Of a stretch of DNA of 35,424 nt, positions 14,272-21,449 are shown piece after piece (position 1 is the stretch's first letter; every line of letters begins with the position of its first letter). Below the pieces are notes generated by a model that was not told the origin of the DNA, made no database searches, and worked only from the letters and a program-made list of their open reading frames with translations. The DNA is from a virus. A program made the translations under genes and the position numbers. The DNA is taken from positions 1 through 35,424 of the IMG/VR virus record IMGVR_UViG_3300042298_000417. The stretch is one strand, 5' to 3'.

Positions 14272-15986
14272 TGGGTTTCAGCCCAGTTCTTTCCTATCTT
14301 AAACTCTCCATCAAGAGGACAGTTGAGATTGAAGTATTCCCCTGTGTCTTTAATGGATTGTACTTGTAGTCTTCCAAGATCTTCTGCTCTACTTTCCTCC
14401 ACTTCTGTCTGCCATTCATCATGTACCCATACAACCTGTTTGAATTTGATCTTCTCCTTCTTTGCAGCAGCGTACCAGAGATAGTTAGCCATCCGCATAA
14501 TCACTGTCTCGCCCCCTTGGAGGTAGACAGAGAGGGACTTATGCTCCGACTCTATCTTGATCCGCCGTCCGTCTAGGCTGACGAGGTAGCCCCTCTGTGC
14601 TGCCATACCAGCCTTACGCTTTAGTTCTTTCAGTGCAGGAATAGACCGGAGGAAGTTATCCATTGCATCACCAGCTTGCCTGACAGAGCAGCCAAGTATC
14701 TGTGCTACCTTTGCCTGACCAGCACCAAGCAACCAAGCATAGATGAAAGTCTTCGCAGTCGGTCTGTCCTTACAGTACTCACCAAGTGCCTTCTGATTAA
14801 AGGTATGTATGTCTCCTTCCAATAGTGTCTTCGTATACTCAGGGTCATTCATGTAGTGTGCAAGTACACGAAGTTGTATTCCCGCAGCATCCGTTCCAAC
14901 CAGAGAAGAACCTCTGGGGACAGTCCAAGCTTGTCTGCATTCATACGCATATAAACCAGATAAGCCTCGCTCTGATGAGATAGAGGGGATGTTTGCCATG
15001 TTGGGGTTCTGGTGACTGGCTCGGTGGGTGACAGTGCCGGGGACGATAACTTGTCCGTGGACTCTACCATCTCCGTCCATTCTGTCGATCCAGTCCTTTG
15101 CTGTTTTCCATCTTGTCTCAAGGATCTTCCACTTTTTTAGATCTCTAATACACTCTGGCATAGGGCTACCATCAGGTAGGACATCAGGAATAGTACTAAG
15201 ATTTTCCTGGCATATCTTCCATGACTTGCCCGTCTTCGTAGGCACGGTGGGTTTCCACCCTAGTTCATCCAGTCTCTTTACGATCTGGTTTGGTGAACCG
15301 AGGTTGAAGTATTCGATGTCATCTTTAAGTCGCTTACCTGTTTTTTCTGAGTACCTTTCCGTAACAATTGGCGGGAAGTATTTAACCACTGCGTCCTCAA
15401 TTCGATTAGCCTCTTGCAATGCACCTGAGTAGATCTCCATCGCTACATCTTTATCAAGTAGGAACCCATTACGAATCTGCTCGGAGATAATGTACTGGGT
15501 GGTATGCTCAAGTCGGATAGACTCCTGAGAGAAACCCTTCAGGTTCTTACTCAGTACGGTGTACAACCTTTCTGTAATCTTTACATCCTGTTTGCAATAG
15601 ACCTTCATCTCCTCTGAGTATTCGGTGAACTCTTGAAATTCGATCTTCCTTTCACCAAGGCGATGACCCCATGCTTCGAGTGAGTGCTTATCAAGTGTTG
15701 GCTCCCACAGTCTGGACATGACGAGAGTATCTGATTGTCTCCCGAGAGGGATAGTAATCCCCCACAGACGGGACAAGGCAACCGAGTCGAAGGATATACT
15801 GTTATGTCCGATCCATTCAGCGTCATCGTAGTCGTTATAAAACTCTCTGAACTTCTCGGCATCTCGGAAGATGTAATACCCATCTTGTCCGTAAACTTTC
15901 GCAACGAGGAGGTGAATCTTTTTAGCATCGAGGCCATCAGTCTCTATGTCCCATATTATTCTTAGGCTTCCAGTCTGGGTATTCAT
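14268..15986 (-). CDS. DNA polymerase, family A (T7 gp5-like, 572 aa)
   Basis: The replicative polymerase. The 3'-5' exonuclease domain has WDIETDGL (Asp13, Glu15), GHNSISFD (Asp67) and CKQDVKITERLY (Asp134). The polymerase domain has motif A GTDAAGIQLRVLAHY (Asp366), motif B RPTAKTFIYAWLLGAG (Arg408, Lys412, Tyr416) and motif C VHDE (Asp523). There is no 5' nuclease domain, as in T7 gp5, but at 572 residues it is clearly shorter than T7 gp5 (704). Two positions that normally form the sugar-gate pocket differ: Gln371 where E. coli Pol I has Glu710, and Leu420 where it has Tyr766. The start overlaps a 94-residue gene by 50 bases. Confidence 0.93.
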   Translation of the reverse strand: MNTQTGSLRIIWDIETDGLDAKKIHLLVAKVYGQDGYYIFRDAEKFREFYNDYDDAEWIGHNSISFDSVALSRLWGITIPLGRQSDTLVMSRLWEPTLDKHSLEAWGHRLGERKIEFQEFTEYSEEMKVYCKQDVKITERLYTVLSKNLKGFSQESIRLEHTTQYIISEQIRNGFLLDKDVAMEIYSGALQEANRIEDAVVKYFPPIVTERYSEKTGKRLKDDIEYFNLGSPNQIVKRLDELGWKPTVPTKTGKSWKICQENLSTIPDVLPDGSPMPECIRDLKKWKILETRWKTAKDWIDRMDGDGRVHGQVIVPGTVTHRASHQNPNMANIPSISSERGLSGLYAYECRQAWTVPRGSSLVGTDAAGIQLRVLAHYMNDPEYTKTLLEGDIHTFNQKALGEYCKDRPTAKTFIYAWLLGAGQAKVAQILGCSVRQAGDAMDNFLRSIPALKELKRKAGMAAQRGYLVSLDGRRIKIESEHKSLSVYLQGGETVIMRMANYLWYAAAKKEKIKFKQVVWVHDEWQTEVEESRAEDLGRLQVQSIKDTGEYFNLNCPLDGEFKIGKNWAETH

Positions 15987-16221
15987 TCACTTGCTTTCTG
16001 AGATAGTTGGAGAGGGAGTCAAAGATGAGAGACAGGCGCATGATCTCTTCTCTACCATCATCTCGAATACTAGGTGGATCTGTCGGTACAAGATGGCTGT
16101 CGATAAAGTCATTTACCAGTTTGAAGTATGTAACTGCTTCATCACCAACATCATCAGTGTAAATGTGAACACCCTCCGTACTGATATAAGCATCGATATA
16201 AATATCAATCTTCTTTAGCAT
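15937..16221 (-). CDS. Hypothetical protein between helicase and polymerase (94 aa)
   Basis: Starts at ATG 16221, overlapping the primase-helicase stop by 17 bases, and ends within the first 17 codons of the polymerase gene. The sequence MLKKIDIYIDAYISTEGVHI suggests beta strands, then acidic helices and a basic end (WKPKNNMGHRD). Both overlaps fit the packed operon and suggest coupled translation of the replication genes. The family is not recognised; it could be a replisome accessory (context only). Confidence 0.6.
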   Translation of the reverse strand: MLKKIDIYIDAYISTEGVHIYTDDVGDEAVTYFKLVNDFIDSHLVPTDPPSIRDDGREEIMRLSLIFDSLSNYLRKQVNEYPDWKPKNNMGHRD

Positions 16222-17779
16222 TATCTTCTTCTCCTACTGGTGTATCCGGTTGTTCTTCTATCAATCTACCTGAGTCGGTGTGATACCGGAGGTGAGTAGC
16301 AAGTCCAGTCATACCACTGAACCTGTTCTTCACTACACGTACCCTTACAATGTGCCTCTCAGCAGGATCATCTGCCTGAGTGTTTCTCTCAAGGCCAAGA
16401 ATGATATTGCTAAGTTGCCCAATCCCAGCAGTACCGCGAATGTCAGAGAGACTAACAGCAGCACCCTCTTCATGTGACTGACCATTCGGTTGCCTCCTAA
16501 GATGAGCGGCCATGATAATACAGACTGATAGTTCAACAGTCAATGTCTTCAGTTTAGTTGCTATCTCATCAAGCGCACGGCGCTCATCACCATTGCTCTG
16601 GTCCGATACTACGATAGATATATGATCCAGTATAATATACTTGCAGTCCAGAGCGCGGACAAGATAACGGATAGTGCCGAGAATACGATCAATACTATTA
16701 CTGCCAAAGCTATCATAGAGAAAGATCCTATTCGATCCGAGAGTCGCTTTATAAGCGTCATCAAATTCATCCTTACTGTACTCTGAGTCGGGGAGGAATA
16801 GTCGTTTATTAGCGTGGACTGACATAAGTCCAAGACCAGTGTCACGAATTGGTTCTTCAAGGAAGAGAACACCGATGTTAGCTTTACTAGTGTGGAGTAG
16901 ACCATAGACTAGCTCTCTAAGGAACTGCGTTTTTCCCACGCCTGTTCCAGCAATGACAGTAACAAGCTCTCCAGTTCTGAGTCCATATGTATAGTCATTG
17001 ACTCCATCCCACGGGTAGTTAACAGACTCATATTCAGGCTTTCGGAGGAGTAGATCATAGAGGCTTGACCCGGATACAATACCATCGGGGGTGAATGGCC
17101 CCGCCGTCCTGTGCTGCTCATAGAAATCCTTTATACCGTTGTTGACTAGATAGTCTGACGCATCCTTATGCTGCGACAGTTTCATAATCCTAACTTTCTT
17201 AGGATCGAATAGACCAGCAGCCTTGCTCTGTGCCTCCTGCCCAGCCTTATCATTATCGAATGCGAAGACGATCTTCTTAAAAGAGTTTACCCATTCGTAG
17301 TTTCTTTTTAGATCTGAGACAGCAGTACTCGCAGAGCAGACAGATACGACTGGTTCATTCAGCATCTGGTGGGCAGACAAAGCATCGAGTTCACCCTCTA
17401 CGATAGTGATAGTGTTACCACCAGAGGGGAATAGGTTCTGCCCGAAGAGTTCCACCTGACCGGGAGATCCAGACCAAGGGAAGCCAGCCTTATCAGGCAA
17501 CCGTGTTTTAACAGCGATGAGTTTACCGTCTTTATAATAAGGGTAATAGTGCTTACCATTCTGCTGGAGTACACGGTACAACTCGACAGTCTTCTGGGTA
17601 ATTTTCCTATCCGGTATGCTGGAGACATCTCCCTGCATTAGAACCGGAGTGTTAGACATATTCACCATCTCTTCGTTACCTTTAAAGTGTTTGTTGCAAA
17701 CGAAACAATACTGGTGATCACCGTAATCGTACAGCCCATCACTCGATGTCCCACAGGGGCATGGTTGGTGCTTCTTCAT
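16205..17779 (-). CDS. DNA primase-helicase (T7 gp4-like, 524 aa)
   Basis: A bifunctional replication protein. An N-terminal zinc ribbon is formed by CPC (Cys7, Cys9) and CFVC (Cys25, Cys28). The TOPRIM primase follows with VEGELDALS (Glu128, Glu130) and FAFDNDKAG (Asp175, Asp177). The C-terminal RecA-like DnaB/gp4 helicase has Walker A AGTGVGKT (278-284), Walker B KYIILDHIS and a later AAHLRR segment typical of motif H3. It unwinds the fork and makes primers for the phage polymerase encoded just downstream. Its ATG lies inside the end of the small zinc-finger gene (41-base overlap). Confidence 0.92.
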   Translation of the reverse strand: MKKHQPCPCGTSSDGLYDYGDHQYCFVCNKHFKGNEEMVNMSNTPVLMQGDVSSIPDRKITQKTVELYRVLQQNGKHYYPYYKDGKLIAVKTRLPDKAGFPWSGSPGQVELFGQNLFPSGGNTITIVEGELDALSAHQMLNEPVVSVCSASTAVSDLKRNYEWVNSFKKIVFAFDNDKAGQEAQSKAAGLFDPKKVRIMKLSQHKDASDYLVNNGIKDFYEQHRTAGPFTPDGIVSGSSLYDLLLRKPEYESVNYPWDGVNDYTYGLRTGELVTVIAGTGVGKTQFLRELVYGLLHTSKANIGVLFLEEPIRDTGLGLMSVHANKRLFLPDSEYSKDEFDDAYKATLGSNRIFLYDSFGSNSIDRILGTIRYLVRALDCKYIILDHISIVVSDQSNGDERRALDEIATKLKTLTVELSVCIIMAAHLRRQPNGQSHEEGAAVSLSDIRGTAGIGQLSNIILGLERNTQADDPAERHIVRVRVVKNRFSGMTGLATHLRYHTDSGRLIEEQPDTPVGEEDNAKED

Positions 17780-17918
17780 CTTCTATTTCCTTCATCAGGA
17801 TTGTTCTCTGTATTACATTAGAGCATTCTTTACAAGGGGAGAACGAAAGTTTACCCCTCACCTTTTCCAGTTTGATCTCCCCATCGGGGCAGTCCTTATT
17901 GCAAATGAAACATCTCAT
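17739..17918 (-). CDS. Small Cys-rich zinc-finger-like protein (59 aa)
   Basis: ATG at 17918 immediately follows the stop of the upstream gene. Sequence features are CFICNKDCPDG and SPCKECSN, giving two CxxC-type pairs (Cys3/Cys6 and Cys29/Cys32) with an extra Cys10, consistent with a small zinc ribbon. An acidic tail (IEDEEAPTMPLWDIE) follows. It overlaps the start of the primase-helicase by 41 bases in another frame. The paired cysteines and junctions support a real gene. The role is unknown; DNA or protein contact near the replisome is possible. Confidence 0.65.
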   Translation of the reverse strand: MRCFICNKDCPDGEIKLEKVRGKLSFSPCKECSNVIQRTILMKEIEDEEAPTMPLWDIE

Positions 17919-18161
17919 TTAATCAGTGGTTCCCTCCCCCTCCAGCGCGGCGCGGGCAATGTTGGCACAGGCTATATAGCCACCGTATGAGTAATCATCC
18001 TGAGTTTCGGGAACCCATTCATCATCAAGTCTTATGATTTCCCTCAGAGCCACCCGCAACCGTTCATTCTCTGCACGAAGTGCGGTGATTACCCCATCTT
18101 TCTCCGCAAGTAGCATCTCGTTGTATGATATTTCCCTCGCCATAAATACCTCATTGCTCAT
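17919..18161 (-). CDS. Small coiled-coil phage protein (80 aa)
   Basis: The ALRAENERLRVALREIIRLD segment is a short coiled coil with the ERLR.AL..I pattern common in small phage proteins of unknown role. YIACANIARAAL forms a closing helix. The stop directly abuts the next ATG. The composition near the 3' end is GC-richer (the GGCGCGGCGCGG-type helix codons), suggesting a separate origin from its AT-richer neighbours. It overlaps the upstream gene by 11 bases. Confidence 0.7.
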   Translation of the reverse strand: MSNEVFMAREISYNEMLLAEKDGVITALRAENERLRVALREIIRLDDEWVPETQDDYSYGGYIACANIARAALEGEGTTD

Positions 18162-18444
18162 CTGATATGTTCCTCACTAGCTTGATCCATTGGGCTGGCA
18201 CTGACAACCTCCTGTTCGTATGCAACAGACCATCCTTATCGGATGAGACATCCCCTGCTATAATCACCTGAGTGTCATCCTTCTGGATCAACCATCCGAT
18301 AGACTGGACTAGATCAATCTTGCTATGTCCCTTACCTACTTCCCAACCTGTATCTGTTACAGCGTCTACCCATTCGATGAGTACCAGCTTAGGTGGTGCC
18401 TCTGGTTTAGGTCTTACCCCCTTCTCCTGCTTACGCTTAACCAT
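18151..18444 (-). CDS. Small conserved phage protein (97 aa)
   Basis: Start set at ATG 18444 because AGGAGAT lies just upstream at a good distance; the in-frame ATG at 18468 has no ribosome site. Basic N-terminus (MVKRKQEKGVRPKPEAPP), then LVLIEWVDAVTDTGWEVG, SIGWLIQKDDTQVIIAGDVS and PAQWIKLVRNI. This beta-rich pattern (an acidic strand, then a GW turn, then a late basic strand) occurs in small phage early proteins of unknown function. It is probably the first gene behind the promoter at 18516-18543. Confidence 0.7.
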   Translation of the reverse strand: MVKRKQEKGVRPKPEAPPKLVLIEWVDAVTDTGWEVGKGHSKIDLVQSIGWLIQKDDTQVIIAGDVSSDKDGLLHTNRRLSVPAQWIKLVRNISDEQ

Positions 18445-18515
18445 CAGTCTATCTCCTAGTCTATCCATAAGTTATACCTATAGTTATATATGTACTTCAC
18501 CCGGTTGGGAACTTG

Positions 18516-18543
18516 ATTGTACCCGATTCTACGGATTTGTAAA
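18516..18543 (-). promoter_or_regulatory. Candidate sigma70 promoter, leftward
   Basis: TTTACA (18538-18543) and TACAAT (18516-18521) on the leftward strand, separated by 16 bases: five of six matches in each box. It lies at the end of the 61-residue gene and points into the replication operon. The leader downstream contains AT-rich sequence (TATATAACTATAGGTATAAC). Confidence 0.55.
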
Positions 18544-18714
18544 GCCCTCAAAAAACCTATACAATTCAGATAGTTGGTTGTATTCTACACTCGGTTCTTC
18601 TAAGAACCACTGGTTCTCCTGATCCATTAGATGTAGTCTGCATTCGATAGCATCCATGATTAGCTTGATCTCCTCCATCGTAAGTCCGATTGGATGGACA
18701 AGTTCGTAGGTCAT
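18529..18714 (-). CDS. Small hypothetical protein (61 aa)
   Basis: MTYELVHPIGLTMEEIKLIM, then DAIECRLHLMDQENQWFLEE and YNQLSELYRFFEGF: three predicted helices, acidic overall. The pattern of a helical IMDAIECRL segment followed by Y..L..LY..F resembles small phage proteins of unknown role. The start follows the upstream stop by one base. The 3' end overlaps a candidate promoter. Confidence 0.65.
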   Translation of the reverse strand: MTYELVHPIGLTMEEIKLIMDAIECRLHLMDQENQWFLEEPSVEYNQLSELYRFFEGFTNP

Positions 18715-18715
18715 C

Positions 18716-18979
18716 TCATCTCTCCTTCATCTTGTAAAAGATTGTGTTCTTCAGTCCGGGTACATACGAAACAGTAGGACGTTTGTCCTCTTGATTGTAC
18801 GCTGGTACTTTCTTCCTCTTCTCATAATACTTGTGCCTGTTAATGCAGAGAACATGGCGATAGACCAGACCAAGCACTTGCCCCTTCGTTAGGTTAACCC
18901 TCCTGCCAATCTCGGAGAATGACAGTCCCTTCCTCCGCAGTTTACGGACTGCATTAATAGTATCTTCTGAGTGTACCAT
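18716..18979 (-). CDS. GcrA-like helix-turn-helix DNA-binding protein (87 aa)
   Basis: Residues 6-40 (DTINAVRKLRRKGLSFSEIG and RRVNLTKGQVLGLVYRH) follow the helix-turn-helix layout of the GcrA family (LW..GLS..qIA..L...TRnaVIGK.hR). The remainder is basic and lacks GcrA's sigma-factor-binding C-terminus. GcrA is an alphaproteobacterial cell-cycle regulator that works with host sigma70, and phage versions may redirect transcription or bind phage DNA. Start taken as ATG 18979 with GGGGAG upstream; a TTG two codons earlier is less likely. Family assignment is tentative but the helix-turn-helix pattern is clear. Confidence 0.6.
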   Translation of the reverse strand: MVHSEDTINAVRKLRRKGLSFSEIGRRVNLTKGQVLGLVYRHVLCINRHKYYEKRKKVPAYNQEDKRPTVSYVPGLKNTIFYKMKER

Positions 18980-18981
18980 GA

Positions 18982-19191
18982 TCAATCTCCCCAGTCTTTG
19001 AACTCATCTGATTCGATCTGCTCATTCCATCCTAGAAGATAGAACTTATAGTCCTCAGTATCTTCTTCTATCTTAATCGGTACACCGTTACCCGTACCTA
19101 AAGGCCAGTAGTGAGGACTGAATGGCCTACCATAATAAGCATCTGCACTGCCTCTATCATACGGACCACCATGTTTGAACTTGCTAGTCAT
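18982..19191 (-). CDS. Conserved phage protein with GGPYDRGSADAYYGR motif (69 aa)
   Basis: The N-terminal segment KHGGPYDRGSADAYYGRPF is a strongly conserved signature of a small phage protein of unknown function. The C-terminal half is acidic (IKIEEDTEDYKFYLLGWNEQ). It sits between the GP88-like and GcrA-like genes, two bases from each neighbour. I can recognise the family but no role is known to me. Confidence 0.8.
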   Translation of the reverse strand: MTSKFKHGGPYDRGSADAYYGRPFSPHYWPLGTGNGVPIKIEEDTEDYKFYLLGWNEQIESDEFKDWGD

Positions 19192-19192
19192 C

Positions 19193-19855
19193 TTATGCTA
19201 CCTTCTGTACTCGGTTGACCTGAATGTTAATCTTCTTCTTCGGTGTATGCAATGGATACAATATCATTGATACATTCTTATCCCAACATGCACGACACGG
19301 ACCACACTTACCACCACGAGTATACGCTTCACAAGCAGCGACACCCTGACCAGTAAAAAGATCTGATACATTCTGGACTACACAACTACCATGCTCCTCC
19401 GTATACTGACCAGTAACAGACGGTGATGAGTAACGGACAGTGGCGTTAGGTAAAGTTTTTATTCTATCCAACCAGTACCTAATTTTAGGTATAGTATAGC
19501 TCTTAGTTGGTAGCCAATGCTGACACCACGGTGTACGCCTAATGACTTCGTATATCTTCTGACCTAGTGCAGCAGAGTATACATCACCACTATCGAACCA
19601 CCTGAAATATCGTTCAGTATCAAGGGCTTGCACCATCTCATCCGCCCACTCAGGTCGCTTCCAATCTTTCCGATTGTGTTCTCGTGGACCCTTTACATTA
19701 GGCATATTGTAGAAGCCGGACTTAGCATAACAATCTTTACAGACTGAGATAATTTCCTTAGTTTCTTTATCGATACTACCCGGACAAGTCTCCCCTGCTT
19801 GCAGTGACCATGACTTGCATGGCATCTTGCTTGCTTTGCTAAGTAAGACAGTCAT
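19193..19855 (-). CDS. GP88-like protein, Cys-rich, unknown function (220 aa)
   Basis: Matches the 'gene product 88' type of phage protein: SKASKMPCKSWSLQAGETCP, CKDCYAKSGFYNMPNV, FRWFDSGDVYSAALGQKIYE, PWCQHWLPTKSY and a C-terminal cluster CEAYTRGGKCGPCRACWD. At least ten cysteines in spaced pairs suggest zinc or iron-sulfur binding. The conserved R.fDSGD segment may be part of an active or ligand site. The enzymatic role of the family is not established. It lies in the early-type leftward block of small genes, so it is probably made early. Its spacing to both neighbours is one to three bases. Confidence 0.75.
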   Translation of the reverse strand: MTVLLSKASKMPCKSWSLQAGETCPGSIDKETKEIISVCKDCYAKSGFYNMPNVKGPREHNRKDWKRPEWADEMVQALDTERYFRWFDSGDVYSAALGQKIYEVIRRTPWCQHWLPTKSYTIPKIRYWLDRIKTLPNATVRYSSPSVTGQYTEEHGSCVVQNVSDLFTGQGVAACEAYTRGGKCGPCRACWDKNVSMILYPLHTPKKKINIQVNRVQKVA

Positions 19856-19857
19856 TT

Positions 19858-20121
19858 TTAGAACTCCTCCATTGCGTTATCTGACCAAGGCATAGGCTCT
19901 CTCCAGCATGACCAGAGAATTGTTTCTTCGTGTACAGGATCATTCTCCCAGTCTACATCTACCTGTGTTCGGTAAGAGACATAGATCTTAGTCCATCCTC
20001 CCATATTACCGTGTCTAGTGTACCCCCTTGCCCAGTCTACTGCTTCTTTCTCAGTCCATGCTGAGTGTAATAGACAAGTCTCGTTGAACTTAGGGCAGTG
20101 ACCATAAACTTCGTACTGCAT
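19858..20121 (-). CDS. Hypothetical protein (87 aa)
   Basis: MQYEVYGHCPKFNETCLLHS, then WTEKEAVDWARGYTRHG and a Trp/Glu-rich end (ILWSCWREPMPWSDNAM). Seven tryptophans and scattered cysteines suggest a small beta-rich domain. It is coupled to the upstream gene by a one-base overlap and followed two bases later by the GP88-like gene. The family is not recognised. Confidence 0.65.
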   Translation of the reverse strand: MQYEVYGHCPKFNETCLLHSAWTEKEAVDWARGYTRHGNMGGWTKIYVSYRTQVDVDWENDPVHEETILWSCWREPMPWSDNAMEEF

Positions 20122-20423
20122 TAGTCTACCTCCTCAATTGGCAATGCTGATACCATACAAGTAACCCAGTGATGGAGATCATCGATAGCCTGTGATGCTT
20201 CAGATGTCTTGTACTTCCTGCCTGTGTACTGCGTTGCCATACCCAGCATCTTCTTTATACCCATACCTCTTGTCGGAACCATGCCAGTCTTAGACCAGAG
20301 CCTGATGCTTGCCTTCAACAGGTTAACCCTGAACAATTGAGTGGCATCTGGACCGATGTAACTGGTCGCTTCTTGCCTACTCTTACTGTAGACAATGTAG
20401 CTATCTTCTCTTACCTTTGTCAT
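20121..20423 (-). CDS. Conserved small phage protein (100 aa)
   Basis: Contains SRQEATSYIGPDATQLFRVN, LLKASIRLWSKTGMVPTRGM, KKMLGMATQYTGRKYKTSEA and a helical end DDLHHWVTCMVSALPI. The ATSYIGPDA...PTRG...ML..AT.YTG..YK pattern marks a family I recognise from diverse phage early regions; its function is unknown. It overlaps the upstream gene by one base (TAATG) and the downstream gene by one base. Confidence 0.78.
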   Translation of the reverse strand: MTKVREDSYIVYSKSRQEATSYIGPDATQLFRVNLLKASIRLWSKTGMVPTRGMGIKKMLGMATQYTGRKYKTSEASQAIDDLHHWVTCMVSALPIEEVD

Positions 20424-20596
20424 TATCTTACCCTCACGTCATAAATAAAGTAATACCTATCTTCGTCCTTCATAACTTCTTCGATGTATCCTTTGTATTC
20501 CTCCGCCTTCTTCATAGTTGTATGTACCTCTGAGACATACGTGCTTTTAGTTTTAACGTCATGTCCCATTACAATGTATACTTTACGGTTCTTCAT
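20423..20596 (-). CDS. Small hypothetical protein (57 aa)
   Basis: ATG at 20596 with GGAGAACTATC just upstream, and the stop overlapping the next start (TAATG). The sequence MKNRKVYIVMGHDVKTKSTY, then VSEVHTTMKKAEEYKGYIEE and YYFIYDVRV has an alternating beta-alpha-beta pattern typical of tiny phage early proteins. The good ribosome site and exact junctions support it. The function is unknown. Confidence 0.7.
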   Translation of the reverse strand: MKNRKVYIVMGHDVKTKSTYVSEVHTTMKKAEEYKGYIEEVMKDEDRYYFIYDVRVR

Positions 20597-20607
20597 GATA
20601 GTTCTCC

Positions 20608-20790
20608 TTATTCTTCAGATAGATAGGCGTTGATAGCGGCCCTTTTAGAGGCATAATCATTGCAGTATTCTCTTTTCCCGTTGACCATAAGAAAGACAAG
20701 CCAATGCCCATCCTCCCAACGTTCAACTTCATAGGTATCTCCGCCATGATTGAACTGATAAATGCCAGTGTTTAGACGTTTTACCTTCAT
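20608..20790 (-). CDS. Small hypothetical protein, first gene of leftward block (60 aa)
   Basis: MKVKRLNTGIYQFNHGGDTY, then EVERWEDGHWLVFLMVNGKR and EYCNDYASKRAAINAYLSEE. The beta-hairpin with GIYQF..GG.TYEVER...W.VF and a final helix is a common small phage fold pattern of unknown role. AGAGGT precedes the ATG at 20790. It is the leftmost-transcribed gene nearest the divergent intergenic region, so it is likely among the first expressed. Confidence 0.7.
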   Translation of the reverse strand: MKVKRLNTGIYQFNHGGDTYEVERWEDGHWLVFLMVNGKREYCNDYASKRAAINAYLSEE

Positions 20791-21281
20791 GGTAGACCTC
20801 TAGTTGTAATTAAAAGAGAGATGGCTTACGCCACCTCGCCAGCACAAGCATGTTCCAGCTTGCTTCAGTCCTATTTCCGTTTTGGCATAAACAATCAACC
20901 ACGAAAGCATCATGTTACAACCAGAAGGCTAGTATACCTACACCCACAGTTTGCCGTGTCCAGAACTCACGTTCTAGCTAGGTGGCTTGCGCTAGGTGCC
21001 GCGCTATGTCCGTTGCGTTTGTCCTTCTCGTCTGTGTTCCTCGTTTCCGTCTATGAACAGACAATAGCACATCCCGGAATCGATGGTAGTACCAGATTTC
21101 AAATAGTGTTAGTACCAGATATGTAACTGGATTGGTTACCGATTAATATCAGTAAAGAAGATTGATAAACATTTTCAATAGGATAGAATGCCTAACTGAT
21201 CGGTCTAGTTGTAAGCCATATATTAGCACTCGCTCACTTAACCTCTGGGTGTACATTGATTTTGATTTTTTGAAAACCTGA
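20791..21281. other. Divergent intergenic region, left part, no convincing gene
   Basis: About 490 bases without a credible gene. A 101-codon rightward frame at 20821-21126 has no family resemblance and an odd composition. Features seen: a small hairpin AGAAC-TCAC-GTTCT at about 20962-20975; a direct repeat of TAGTACCAGAT at 21087-21097 and 21110-21120 (23-base spacing); and a degenerate copy of the iteron spacer sequence at about 21236-21258. The leftward early promoter is expected here, but no good match was found. Confidence 0.5.
21087..21120. repeat. Direct repeat TAGTACCAGAT x2
   Basis: Two identical 11-base copies at 21087-21097 and 21110-21120, start-to-start spacing 23 bases (about two helical turns). 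This suits an operator for a dimeric or paired regulator controlling the leftward early genes. The role is inferred. Confidence 0.45.
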
Positions 21282-21449
21282 TGGAATCTTTTCCTACTCT
21301 GGGAATAAATTCCTAGCCCTAACCCTTGGTTGTACATAGGATTATATTCCTACTATGGGAATAAATTCCTAGCCCTAACCCTTGGTTGTCATTAGGAATC
21401 TTTTCCTAGCCCGTGGGAATCTATTCCTAGATTAAAGGGGTGGGTGGGG
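21282..21449. repeat. Three 56-bp tandem repeats with six palindromes (iteron-like array)
   Basis: Palindromes of the type GGAATNNATTCCTA start at 21282, 21301, 21338, 21357, 21394 and 21415. They come in pairs (19, 19 and 21 bases apart), and the pairs repeat every 56 bases. The second palindrome plus spacer (GGGAATAAATTCC, TAGCCCTAACCCTTGGTTGT) is an exact 33-base duplicate at 21301-21333 and 21357-21389. The third unit degenerates after 21430. The array may be binding sites for a replication initiator or a transcription regulator between the divergent operons. Confidence 0.85.

Noticed and set aside
20821-21126. 101-codon rightward open frame in the divergent region
   Set aside because: No recognisable family, Cys/Trp/His-rich haphazard composition, codon use unlike the phage, and only a weak AAGAGAG upstream; treated as chance open frame.
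21282-21449. Possible CRISPR array
   Set aside because: Only three units, the intervening sequence is itself repeated and palindromic, and there are no cas genes; the pattern is iteron-like.
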